This document shows, piece after piece, positions 1 to 11,662 of a stretch of 64,000 bases of DNA. Under the pieces are notes generated by a model. That model ran no database searches. It was not told the DNA's origin and saw nothing but the letters and a program-made list of their open reading frames with translations. The first letter of the stretch is position 1. Each line of letters opens with the position of its first letter. Both the position numbers and the translations under genes were made by a program. Source of the DNA: Bolinopsis microptera (taxonomy: Eukaryota; Ctenophora; Tentaculata; Lobata; Bolinopsidae); contig NC_087077.1 in NCBI RefSeq assembly GCF_026151205.1, positions 19,341,975-19,405,974 on the forward strand, given 5' to 3'.

Positions 1-102
1 GTGTTTTGAGTCTGTGTTTTGAGTCTGTGTTTTGAGTCTGTGTTTTGAGTCTGTGTTTTGAGTCTGTGTTTTGAGTCTGTGTTTTGAGTCTGTGTTTTGG
101 TG
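1..102. repeat. 15-bp tandem repeat at window edge
   Basis: About seven near-perfect copies of a 15-bp unit (core GTGTTTTGAGTCTGT) run from the first base. The array is cut by the window edge, so its full length is unknown. Confidence 0.95.
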
Positions 103-1660
103 AAGAATGGATTTGATAAGAAATAAATTCCGTGTGTACTGCGTACCTTATATTAAATTGAGGGATAAGTTAAAATACAAAAAGATTATGGTTTTATATT
201 TCTCCAAGACTATAAATCAATATTATTGAGTTTCGTTTATATCACCTTCAAGTTAATAAAGCAGAGAACTTATTGGAATCTTATGAACAAAACTCCTCTC
301 ATGTGTCATCATGTAAGATGAGTACAATATGTAAATAGGAGAATTGAAATAGACATTAGACAAGGAAAATGTTATATACGATGAGATGTTACCGTTACGT
401 AGAACAAATCAGCAGTAAATTGATAATATCATATCATATCCAGTATTACACATTGAGCTAGACTCTGTAAAACATGACAGATGTTGAATGCTGCAATTAC
501 TCACTATTTAATCTTAGTAACGTTGCTAATTCGGAAGGAAATGTAGAATCTGCAGAACCCCTTTTCCGGTAACAGAAACAACAATCCAAACAACGTCATG
601 AAAAACCTAAGCAACATCACTAATAGTTGAATTCTCTGAGCCGGGCCGAAATATCAAACAAATAACGAATCACAGAAGTATTACGTTGACGTACAAGTTC
701 CGAAAGTCTATTGAGCCAAGGTCTGCGGAAATTGAGCCGAGAACGGAGAGGCCTTGGCAAGAAACAGTAACAACGAGCGATTATACTAGCCTACTTAACA
801 ACCCCACTCTCACTAACCATACGGCAAACAGGCTGTTAAAATGCCACAGTACCTGGAACGTTACAACAACTTATTACCCAAACGTTACAACAACTTACCC
901 AAACGTTACAACAACTTCCCTGGCAGCTACATTAGTGTTCCCTTGCTCTACAACCTCTTGCAACCCATACTAACCCGACTGTTGAGGTCTAAATTGGGTA
1001 CGCTAAACTATTTTACCGGACTAGTTTACAGTTGCTGGTCACAAGAAGCGAGGCCGGCAATGGTTATACCTTGTAAATTGTTCCATCATTTAGGTCTCCA
1101 AATAGAGGGGGGATAATTGCTATTTTGGTTGTTTAAATAGCGCAGTTCCAGTGACAGTAATGGCGACAGCGACTGCCTCGATTAAATGACGATGTTAACT
1201 TTCAATACTTCGTATGGTTCACCGTTTATGCAAGTAACCGCGTAATTTGGATGAAAACAATGGCTAAAACAGCAGTGACCCCCCTCTCATCTCCTCTCTA
1301 TTCAGGTCTCCGAATAGCTCAGCATATCATTAATGCTGGTCACTGGAGCGTATCTTAAACTAGAGTAACTACTACTGCGCCATCTTACCTAGTAAGATAC
1401 GTCACTTTACTGGTAGTTAAACTTAGTGGTCAAGCTGGTGGGTAAAGGTACAAGAGGCCACCTTTTCCACGATCTAATACAATATTACAATAATCCACTG
1501 TCAAAACTCAAGATTGTTAGCAATAACGAATAATTTCATCAATACAATTAATTGAACTAATCCTGTAAGCGGAATGTGGACTAGTTGAGTTAGACCGGTG
1601 TGTAGTAATTCAGCATGTAAAAGCAATGAGGGTAGACTGTCAGATACCCTACTAGTGCAC
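103..1660. other. No gene seen; short 20-bp repeat
   Basis: I see no supported gene here. Only short open frames occur, and the longest overlap a three-copy repeat of about 20 bp around 857-925 (core AACGTTACAACAACTTACC). No splice-linked frames, RNA genes or transposon ends were recognised. Confidence 0.6.
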
Positions 1661-1815
1661 TGAAACAGGGACAAAAGGAAATCGCGGCATGTACGGAATC
1701 GCGGTTTTCCCCATTATCTGCGACAAATTTTATGTATAGTTTAATGTATAGTCTGTTAAAAATCGCGGTATCGCGAATTTTGGGCAAAATACTCGCGAAA
1801 TCCTTTTTGGCACTG
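1661..1815 (+). mobile_element. Small palindromic repeat (MITE-like), copy A
   Basis: A roughly 150-bp unit begins CAGGGACAAAAGGA and ends near TCCTTTTTGGCACTG, with internal GCGATTTT/AAAATCGC arms. A second copy lies in inverse orientation at 58957-59110 and matches through most of its length. Two dispersed copies with terminal palindromy indicate a small non-autonomous DNA element. The superfamily is not clear. Confidence 0.7.
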
Positions 1816-3930
1816 AAAGAACCGGTCAGTTAGAATTGAGATATCCCAGGTATTCCCAGGTATTCCCAGGTATTCACTCGATTCTCCTACTCTATATCAA
1901 GTTTAATATCGGAGTATCATGTTTAATTACGTCGTAGCCAGGTTAAAACGACTATTTAGTTATGACCTTATGTTGATTGTTGTAGACCTTTTATTTGTCT
2001 GAAATCTTTTGTGCCGCGCGATGTGAATACTTAGACCAAACAAGGCGGGAATTGAGACATCAATTTGGTTTATTTTAAACAACTACAAAGATTATTGAAT
2101 TTTAAATATTATATATTAGACACCTTACTCCACGATTTCAACTTGAAAGTTAGTAAGTCGACCACGAAATTCGTGACGATAAAGACTCGGTCTATATGCC
2201 CTGATGTTACGCGTAACAAAAAAGAAGAAGTTAAAGTACATGGAGCAAGGTTGGAACTGTACGAACTGGGCTCAGGCGAACTGTCAACATCATAAATTTC
2301 TGAGAGCATTATGAAAACATGGCATAAAATAATTACCACACCATAATATTGAAGCCATAAAAACGCTAGTTACACTGTATCTGTACACTGCGTAGGGGTA
2401 ATAAAGTGTCACCTTTAGATCCACCAACTAGTGGCACTGGTGTAATGTAAATACACTGAGGTGTGTATACTGTATATCCAGCATTTAGGTACGAATATCC
2501 AGGGTGGTCTAGCTAAGATTTAACAACAACTTAAAGAGTTAAATTAAAGAACAGATAGAAAGCTGAAAGTAGCAGAAAACAAAGACAAGTCTGACAAGAT
2601 GTGTAGCCTAACGGTGAGTCGTCAGAGTAGCCGCATTGAAATGGGGACTCCGTCTGTGAGCTGACAATTCAAGCACAATCTCCGTTACGGTTACAAGTCT
2701 CTACCCAACTATCTAGACATACACAGTAAACACTACACACATGTTTACACAATGACACAAGAATAAACGCATTGAATTTAGGTGTCTGAAAGGTTCTACA
2801 CTCTCTTACAGTCCAGTGCAGAGACCATACAATACACAGCCAAATGTTTAACTCAACCCGAGAGTGGAAAATGTTGAATAACCTAACGAGAATTTCCTTT
2901 GACTAAGCAATTACTATGAATGAGGCTGGGAACCTGAGACTGACGTCAACACATGTTGTAAGCTTTGAACAAATGTAGAAATATTTAAAGTTGAAGAGCA
3001 AGTTGAAACAGCTCAACTTACAACGTTAGAGATAATCCCGGTACTGGACACTGGGTGGAAATTCTCGGAAAACGCACAAACACCGTCGGCAACTGAGTTT
3101 GTTCAGTGCTAGTACAGACTAGCGGAGGGGGGGGGGTAGAAGTTTAAGAAGTGGCACTTTGTGTATACACGAGACAGGGGGGGAGGGGGGAGGTAGAAGT
3201 TTAAGAAGTGGCACTTTGTGTACACACCAGACAGTAACAGTAATAGCAGTGAGGGACAACAAACGGTTTGACGTATACTTAAAGAAGAGCAAGTATGAAC
3301 ACTACTAGAGAAGAGTGGTGGTATCTTACAAGAGCAAGTAACAGATCAGTAAAGAGTAAATAGAAGAACAAGCGACTAGACAGGGATGGTGAGCTGACAG
3401 TGCGTATCAAGTAGGAGAGAGAGAGAGAGAGAGAGGATGTAGCTATACAAGTGTACACTGTTCTCAGCGATAATTGCAGTCCACACTAACAGTCTAGACG
3501 ATCAAATAGACACTAACAAACTATAAGAGCTACTATGTGAGCAGCGCACAGATACAATGCGATAAAGATACTACATTGTGTTGGATAGGTTGTCGTGCCA
3601 GGAGCAGAGTAGCTCCACAACCTGAGGCACTACACCAGATAGACTTCAAGGAACCCACATCGTCAGGGCAGGAACACGTTCTACTAAAGTTCTAAAGTTT
3701 TATAATATACCAGTATCCAGTGAAGCGTAAAGCGCCAGTACTAAATACCAGCTTCAATGCAGCATAAAGCCTAATTGCAGGGATTTGTGAGTATTTATTA
3801 TGAAACTATACGGACATGTGTCCGGTTGAAGGATAGTAAAGAACTATATAATTACGACTGAAACGCACACAGTTAGATTTACAGCATAATATGCAGGGGA
3901 GTGTGAACATTCCCCAGCTGAGGATGAAAC
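1816..3930. other. No gene seen; several short repeats
   Basis: There is no convincing gene. A 10-bp unit (CCAGGTATTC) is repeated three times near 1846-1876. A G-rich block followed by AGAAGTTTAAGAAGTGGCAC is duplicated at about 3120-3160 and 3175-3225. A (GA)n run lies at 3415-3435. The short open frames at 2065-2339 lie on both strands over the same bases and have no recognised similarity. Confidence 0.6.
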
Positions 3931-3940
3931 GATATCTTCT

Positions 3941-5920
3941 AGAAGAGTAGTTATCACTATAGTTATCGCTAGTTCTAAAAGAGTAGTTATCACTGTAGTT
4001 ATCACTAGTTCTAAAAGAGTAGTTATCACTGTAGAGTTATGACTGGAGTTGAAAGGATATCTTCTATAAGAGTTATCAATTTAGTTTTCGCTAGTTCTAG
4101 AAGAGTTATCACTATAGTTATCGCTAGTTCTAAAAGAGTAGTTATCACTATAGTTATCGCTAGTTCTAAAAGAGTAGTTATCACTATAGTTATCGCTAGT
4201 TCTAAAAGAGTAGTTATCACTATAGTTATCGCTAGTTCTAGAAGAGTAGTTATCACTATAGTTATCGCTAGTTCTAAAAGAGTAGTTATCACTATAGTTA
4301 TCGCTAGTTCTAAAAGAGTAGTTATCACTATAGTTATCGCTAGTTCTAAAAGAGTAGTTATCACTATAGTTATCGCTAGTTCTAAAAGAGTAGTTATCAC
4401 TATAGTTATCGCTAGTTCTAAAAGAGTAGTTATCACTGTAGTTATCGCTAGTTCTAAAAGAGTAGTTATCACTGTAGAGTTATGACTGGAGTTGAAAGGA
4501 TATCTTCTATAAGAGTTATCAATTTAGTTATCGCTAGTTCTAAAAGAGTAGTTATCACTATAGTTATCGCTAGTTCTAAAAGAGTAGTTATCACTATAGT
4601 TATCGCTAGTTCTAAAAGAGTAGTTATCACTATAGTTATCGCTAGTTCTAAAAGAGTAGTTATCACTGTAGTTATCGCTAGTTCTAAAAGAGTAGTTATC
4701 ACTGTAGAGTTATGACTGGAGTTGAAAGGATATCTTCTATAAGAGTTATCAATTTAGTTATCGCTAGTTCTAAAAGAGTAGTTATCACTATAGTTATCGC
4801 TAGTTCTAAAAGAGTAGTTATCACTATAGTTATCGCTAGTTCTAAAAGAGTAGTTATCACTGTAGTTATCGCTAGTTCTAAAAGAGTAGTTATCACTATA
4901 GTTATCGCTAGTTCTAAAAGAGTAGTTATCACTATAGTTATCGCTAGTTCTAAAAGAGTAGTTATCACTATAGTTATCGCTAGTTCTAAAAGAGTAGTTA
5001 TCACTATAGTTATCGCTAGTTCTAAAAGAGTAGTTATCACTGTAGTTATCGCTAGTTCTAAAAGAGTAGTTATCACTGTAGAGTTATGACTGGAGTTGAA
5101 AGGATATCTTCTATAAGAGTTATCAATTTAGTTATCGCTAGTTCTAAAAGAGTAGTTATCACTATAGTTATCGCTAGTTCTAAAAGAGTAGTTATCACTA
5201 TAGTTATCGCTAGTTCTAAAAGAGTAGTTATCATTATAGTTATCGCTAGTTCTAAAAGAGTAGTTATCACTATAGTTATCGCTAGTTCTAAAAGAGTAGT
5301 TATCACTATAGTTATCGCTAGTTCTAAAAGAGTAGTTATCATTATAGTTATCGCTAGTTCTAAAAGAGTAGTTATCACTATAGTTATCGCTAGTTCTAAA
5401 AGAGTAGTTATCACTATAGTTATCGCTAGTTCTAAAAGAGTAGTTATCACTATAGTTATCGCTAGTTCTAAAAGAGTAGTTATCATTATAGTTATCGCTA
5501 GTTCTAAAAGAGTAGTTATCACTGTAGAGTTATGACTGGAGTTGAAAGGATATCTTCTATAAGAGTTATCAATTTAGTTATCGCTAGTTCTAAAAGAGTA
5601 GTTATCACTATAGTTATCGCTAGTTCTAAAAGAGTAGTTATCACTATAGTTATCGCTAGTTCTAAAAGAGTAGTTATCACTATAGTTATCGCTAGTTCTA
5701 AAAGAGTAGTTATCATTATAGTTATCGCTAGTTCTAAAAGAGTAGTTATCACTATAGTTATCGCTAGTTCTAAAAGAGTAGTTATCACTATAGTTATCGC
5801 TAGTTCTAAAAGAGTAGTTATCACTATAGTTATCGCTAGTTCTAAAAGAGTAGTTATCACTATAGTTATCGCTAGTTCTAAAAGAGTAGTTATCATTGTA
5901 GACTGTAGAGTTATGACTGG
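3941..5920. repeat. 36-bp minisatellite with higher-order units
   Basis: About 50 copies of a 36-bp unit (core GAGTAGTTATCACTATAG). A distinct spacer containing ATGACTGGAGTTGAAAGG recurs at about 4038, 4483, 4713, 5087 and 5533, dividing the array into higher-order blocks of about 230-450 bp. Because 36 is a multiple of three, both strands stay open and give repetitive hydrophobic peptides. I treat these as by-products, not genes. Confidence 0.95.
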
Positions 5921-7683
5921 AGTTGGGCTTGAATTAAGGTCAAGTTCGTGTGATCTAATACCGTCTTGTAGAATAAAAAGTTACAGCAATTAAACACACT
6001 GCAATGTTGCTACCTTATTTCTCATTAGAGCCTAAAGTTCAATAGCTTCATCTAGAAACACTCGGTGATTGGCCAATTGGTGAGATTCGGAGTTTTCTGA
6101 TTGGACTAATAAACACCTTAACCCCTACATGGAACTGCCCATCTGACTCATACTGTAATAATATTATTTGTTAAGCTACAAATTTCTACTCCCACAGTAA
6201 GCTAGGAGCACGAGAGCACATCCAAAGCAGTGTGACTATCTCCAGCCAACTCAGCTAGCTGTTATTGTTGCTAATAATGACAATTGTAAGGACGGTGTGT
6301 TAGCGGACAAGTTACTGAGGCTTGAGATAGTAGACGTAATTGAGTCACACTCTCGGGATTGGTGCACGGTGAGTGGTGAGCTTTTGCTGCCTGTGACTCA
6401 CTAACCATCGATACGCGATATAATATAGTGTACTAAATCCACCGCAATTGGATTAGCGGAGATTTAGAATCAAACCTATTGAATAAGGTCAGTGGCAGAT
6501 TGTAGACCATTTGGCGACACAACTACCCGCTGTGCGGAGACGTAGCTACCCGCCGTCATGGGAACCTGGCTCTTTGTCATGGCAACCTGGCTCTTTGTCT
6601 AGAAAGTATGGGAACTAACTCGGAGTTAGTATTACACATAGTAGACGGTTTAATTTTAGAGCGACACGATCAGATGCAGAGGGAGGTATAGGTAGGTGTT
6701 TGTCCTGAACTCCGGTCTTGTTAAGGGGTCGGGAAGGGTTTTATAAAGGAGTTGACGGGAAAAAGTTTGGGTCATTATGCCGACAAAAATAAACCTTTGA
6801 TAATTAGCAACCGACCTAATTCTGCACAAAACATGATGATACGTATATTTTACTCGCAAAACAAACGGAAAGAACGGACACTAATTCCGTTCCTTCTGTC
6901 AACAGCTCATCGCACGATACGTTCACAAAACTGATCAAATCCAATTGTATGATAGTTTGAAAGGGGAACTTAAAATACTGGTTTTGCCGGAAACAAGGTT
7001 CGCTCTTTATATTTCTGACGTTATTTCTCAGATAAGATTTATTTTAACAGGATATCATAGTTCTGCAGTACATCATGTTTAGTTATGCTAAGTATCTCGA
7101 CGTATCAAATTAAAATGCCCTCATGAGTATTAAACTGTTGAAATGAGCTGAACTCAAACCTACCTTTCTCCACAAGTTGCAGTTTCAACAATTCATGATA
7201 ACGAAGTTCTGCAGAAGAACACAAGTAATATACTGGCACGACTCATTCACCTCGCAGAAAGTAAAATATATCAATTACGACAAAATGAACTCAGAATACA
7301 AAGCGAATTGCCACAGAAAGAAGCGGAGCAGAGAGAGAGAGCCCCCCACACACACAAACGCACCATCTGAATCCCGAGAAAATAGAGAAGATAAAATGAA
7401 ACAACATTATACAAGCCCCCCATACGTGGTACGGCCGGGTATCGTATGAATATTCTCATCTTCACACCTGGCACACATTCCCCCTCTCCTACTCTACGGT
7501 TGAGTCGGTCTGTCGTCATACACTCTTCAGACACCGGCCCCTTCTTATCAGGGGGTTAATGAAGGAGGGGAGCAGACGAAGGAAGGAAGTAGAACGGAGG
7601 AGATCAGCTGGTTACGAAACTGTGAGGTAGTGTGAGGATCAGGGTTACGTAATGTAAATGCCGACCAAGTCAGCTAACGGGTT
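5921..7683. other. No gene seen
   Basis: Unique sequence with short overlapping open frames on both strands (for example around 6656-6934 and 7177-7534). None shows a recognisable domain or a consistent splice pattern. A short duplication (GGAACCTGGCTCTTTGTC) lies near 6558-6600. Confidence 0.55.
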
Positions 7684-8642
7684 ATTACAGGGTCTTATAG
7701 CAGGGTCTCTGCGAGGGGCTCTGAGCTGGGTAAGCAGGGTCTCTGAGGGTCTCTGAGGGTCTCAGAGCTGGGTAAGCAGGGTCTCTGAGGGTCTCTGAGC
7801 TCTGTAAGCAGGGTCTCTGAGGGTCTCTGAGCTCTGTAAGCAGGGTCTCTGAGCTCTGTAAGCAGGGTCTCTGAGGGTCTCTGAGCTCTGTAAGCAGGGT
7901 CTCTGAGCTCTGTAAGCAGGGTCTCTGAGCCCTGTAAGCAGGGTCTCTGAGGGTCTCTGAGGGTCTCTGAGCTCTGTAAGCAGGGTCTCTGAGGGTCTCT
8001 GAGGGTCTCTGAGGGTCTCTGAGGGTCTCTGAGCTCTGTAAGCAGGGTCTCTGAGGGTCTCTGAGCTCTGTAAGCAGGGTCTCTGAGGGTCTCTGAGCTC
8101 TGTAAGCAGGGTCTCTGAGGGTCTCTGAGCTCTGTAAGCAGGGTCTCTGAGGGTCTCTGAGCTCTGTAAGCAGGGTCTCTGAGGGTCTCTGAGCTCTGTA
8201 AGCAGGGTCTCTGAGGGTCTCTGAGCTCTGTAAGCAGGGTCTCTGAGGGTCTCTGAGCTCTGTAAGCAGGGTCTCTGAGGGTCTCTGAGCTCTGTGAGCA
8301 GGGTCTCTGAGGGTCTCTGAGCTCTGTAAGCAGGGTCTCTGAGGGTCTCTGAGCTCTGTAAGCAGGGTCTCTGAGGGTCTCTGAGCTCTGTAAGCAGGGT
8401 CTCTGAGCTCTGTAAGCAGGGTCTCTGCGAGGGTCTCTGAGGGTCTCTGAGCTCTGTAAGCAGGGTCTCTGAGCTCTGTAAGCAGGGTCTCTGAGGGTCT
8501 CTGAGCTCTGTAAGCAGGGTCTCTGAGGGTCTCTGAGCTCTGTAAGCAGGGTCTCTGAGGGTCTCTGAGCTCTGTAAGCAGGGTCTCTGAGCTGGGTAAG
8601 CAGGGTCTCTGCGAGGGTCTCTGAGGGTCTCTGAGCTGGGTA
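7684..8642. repeat. GGGTCTCTGA minisatellite (about 32-bp unit)
   Basis: The array is built from 10-11 bp GGGTCTCTGA modules joined to GCTCTGTAAGCA, with a dominant unit of about 32 bp and about 30 copies. The minus strand has a 317-residue open frame of repeated ETLRDP/CLQSS-like peptides. It is wholly explained by the repeat and has no unique flanking coding sequence, so it is not called as a gene. Confidence 0.93.
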
Positions 8643-9299
8643 ATCCAATGAATATTCTCCTCTAATTAATATGAACGCGGGGATTTAACGATCGATTATA
8701 CTGCGTGATCCCTCACAAACAATCCACATGTACAAGATCCACTCTTGAGGAACCGTAATTGGCGAGCAGTGTCGCCACATAACTACATTTTACTGTGTTA
8801 AACACATAAACTTTAGTAACAACGCATATTAACTCAAGCCATGAGTCGTTTAGATTAGCTTTTAGTTGTGGCAAATAAATCCAAAGTAGACGAATAATAA
8901 TTATCGTGCTAGAAAGTTACACGTACAGGAGTTAACTGAAAATAAGGCAGTACAGTGTGTGTTGTGCCACATAGACAGACAGTTAGCTAAAGGTCAGACC
9001 TAGGAAACGGGGCGATGTTGATTGCACGTGGTCAGCTAGAGTACAATAACCACTTGGTCTGCCCTACTACCCTCCCCTCCTGGGCCCTCTCTGTCCCACA
9101 GGTATATTCCAGACAGCAAGGTCACGTGACAAGATGAGTACAAGCGAGAGTTCCGGCAACAGATCAGACCCTGAAAACAATCGATATTGTATTGTTTTCA
9201 AGGGGCCGGAACAAGGAACAACTTCCGTAACAAACAATACAAGAAAGGAAATTAGACGCTTGAACGAATTTTAAAATCAATGATCTATGCAGGGTCCAT
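8643..9299. other. No gene seen; one CACGTGAC site
   Basis: No coding sequence is supported. A TCACGTGAC motif lies at about 9122, just before an ATG at about 9134, but no extended open frame follows. Confidence 0.5.
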
Positions 9300-9339
9300 T
9301 GTGAGCGGTAATGCAGCGACCCGGGTCAGACTCTAGTAC

Positions 9340-9505
9340 GCAACAATCTGATTGGTTGGTGAGAATCACGTGATCAAACATAACGACCAATCACACAACA
9401 GACCAGGCTTCAAGTCAGAGCTGAGATAGCGCCGCGCGGCGGCATGGGTTCCCATTGGTCGCTGAGCAACCCACGTGACGCACTGTCGTGTGGCACGTGA
9501 CAGGT
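9340..9505. promoter_or_regulatory. CACGTG/CCAAT cluster, promoter-like
   Basis: In 165 bp there are three CACGTGA sites (near 9367, 9473 and 9495) and several ATTGG/CCAAT boxes on both strands (near 9351, 9388 and 9452). Such spacing of bHLH E-boxes and NF-Y boxes is typical of animal proximal promoters. No gene is recognised on either side, so this is a motif-based inference only. Confidence 0.4.
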
Positions 9506-9810
9506 CCATGTAACTTGTAATGTGACACTTATCTCGCCCATCAGACAAGTCCTCTGTACGCGTGTGAGTGTGCGATGTAATTAAGAATTCTAACTACACT
9601 CTCCCTCTTTCCACTGTCCACACCCTTCGCCACTGGTTGCACTAATTTTCTGACCGGTCTGCTCGGACGAAACCTTATCTGAGGGTTGTTGTTTGGGAGT
9701 GCGAGAAAAGTAATTGGGAGCGTCAAAATTCTAATCTAATGAGTCTGAAGATTAAGGTGATCTATTGGGTCAGAAATTAACTATCATGGATCACACCCAG
9801 CCCCTCGTCA

Positions 9811-10029
9811 TTAGCACTTCATATCTAATACCTCTACAATATCCGCGATATCTTCGTGGGAAATGGGTTGAATCATAAAGGTGTTTGAGGGGTTTTGGAA
9901 GCCAAATCCTACCCCTTTTCCCCTATCACTTATCAGTGTATAATGACAGTTAGCTAAACTGGTGGAAGCCCACTGACCAGCAACTGTAATCCTACTAGAC
10001 AAGGTGAATAGACAGAAAGGGATTACCAT
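9811..10029 (-). pseudogene. Possible LINE reverse transcriptase fragment
   Basis: A 72-residue minus-strand frame ends in SNTFMIQPISHEDIADIV followed by EVLDMK. This resembles the segment just ahead of the RT fingers in CR1/jockey-type LINEs, where a phenylalanine-rich Pro-Ile-x-x-x-Glu-Ile stretch precedes the Lys-Lys-Ser-Pro-Gly motif. Nothing recognisable continues downstream, so at most it is a relic. It could be chance. Confidence 0.3.
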
Positions 10030-11428
10030 AATTCAGTGAGGCACTATAATGTTTTAAAGTTTTTAAACATCCCTTTTTATTCACCCACATTGACCCGTTA
10101 ATCATTTACACTGCAACTGTCCCGGCAACAAATCGGGCACTCTGCCATGATGCTTTATGCAAAATGGTAGTAATCAAGCCTACTTTTGTAAATAATTTGC
10201 TCTAAATAACAGTAAATAATTGTGATACTGCTTAGGAATGCTTTGTACATAAAGCATAGATATAATAGCACACACAGACAAGGAAAAGTAACAAAGATCA
10301 AAAGAACTTCTCAAAGAGGCACATCTTTGTGGATTGAGCAAAACCAACAACTGTGCGAGATGTAAACCCACTTGGTTACACGAAAGGACCAATCAGGTGG
10401 CCGGATTTCGAACACGTGTCACCAATCACGTGGGAGTATAACAGAAATTGTCCAGTAGCAGATTTTGTAGTTCCTTTAACAATCGATTGCCGCCCTATTT
10501 TCACAGTACTCTCACAATGGTATCGCTACCTCATTAAGATCGATAGATCAAAGCATGTTCACTGTTTTATTTAACCAATTGGACAATCACTCTGGCCGCT
10601 CATTCACCAGAGTGCTGCATTTGATTTGCTGCCCTTGAGTCGCTCTATCTTGCCTTACTTCTGTACTTGCAGTTGTCTTTGTTCTACTTCCATTGACTGT
10701 GGTCCTGTTTTCCAGTGGTTTCAAGCCATATCTGGAAAAAAGCATTCGTCAACTTGTGTGCAGACCCTTTATCCAGAAATCATACAAGATGTCACCTGTC
10801 TCTCACTCCTTCATTTGCGGGTGCTGGCTCAAGAAAAGCCTACTCATTGGATTTCAATCTCAAATTCATTCTAAGTTTAACAAGGAATGTTTTGTTCCAT
10901 TTGTTCTTCTCGCTGAGAAAGCCTTCTTTCTTACAGCCTGGGCATGTGTGTGGAAGACATTGTACCTCGAATGTTACTCCCTGATAAGATCTCATGAGTC
11001 ATGACTGGTGCAGAAATCCCAATTTAAAAGTATCACGTCGAGCACATGATGACACGATCAAATCGACACATTCGAGATATCAGCAACAAGGACAACAACA
11101 AGGACAACAACCTGTCCTTATCAGCTTGTAAAGATAAGTGAGTAGACTTCCCGCTGTAATCATGGGTGCTGCAGAGTACAGACCACCCACAATGCCATCA
11201 TTATACCGCCCAAACACGCTCGTATATGCGGATATTTTTCCTGAAAAAAAAAGGAAAGATAATTTACCAACGATTTCACGGCCCAATTAATCTCCTGTTG
11301 TCTTGAAACAGTCATGTCCTGACGAGGAGAGAGAACTATAGTGACAGGTGCTGCTTCCGCGTAACGCCCGTCTTCTTTGAACAATTACTAATACTCCAAC
11401 TGACGACAAGTGCGCAATTAACCGCGCT
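10030..11428. other. No gene seen; overlapping short frames, E-box pair
   Basis: Two CACGTG-type sites next to CCAAT boxes lie at about 10390-10435. Three overlapping plus-strand frames occupy 10626-11004 and minus-strand frames occupy 11080-11384, with no recognised family. A (ACAAGGACA)n-like run lies near 11088-11112. Confidence 0.45.
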
Positions 11429-11662
11429 CTCAACTACCCTTTGTGCTACTCCTCCTCACCAGAGCGAAATCAGAAAAATGCCGCCCCCCTAAGGTGCCGC
11501 CCCCCTGCTAGCAGGGGTAGCGGGGGCGCTCTCAACTACCCTTTGTGCTACTCCTCCTCACCAGAGCGAAATCAGAAAAATGCCGCCCCCCCTAAGGTGC
11601 CGCCCCCCTGCTAGCAGGGGTAGCGGGGGCGCTCTCAACTACCCTTTGTGCTACTCCTCCTT
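11429..11662. repeat. Tandem repeat, about 113-bp unit with hairpin
   Basis: Just over two copies of a roughly 113-bp unit beginning GCGCTCTCAACTACCC. Each complete copy carries the perfect palindrome CCCCTGCTAGCAGGGG inside a C/G-rich block. The third copy is partial. Confidence 0.9.

Noticed and set aside
7695-8648. 317-residue minus-strand frame of repeated ETLRDP-type peptides
   Set aside because: Entirely inside the GGGTCTCTGA minisatellite, begins and ends at its edges, and has no unique sequence or splice partner.
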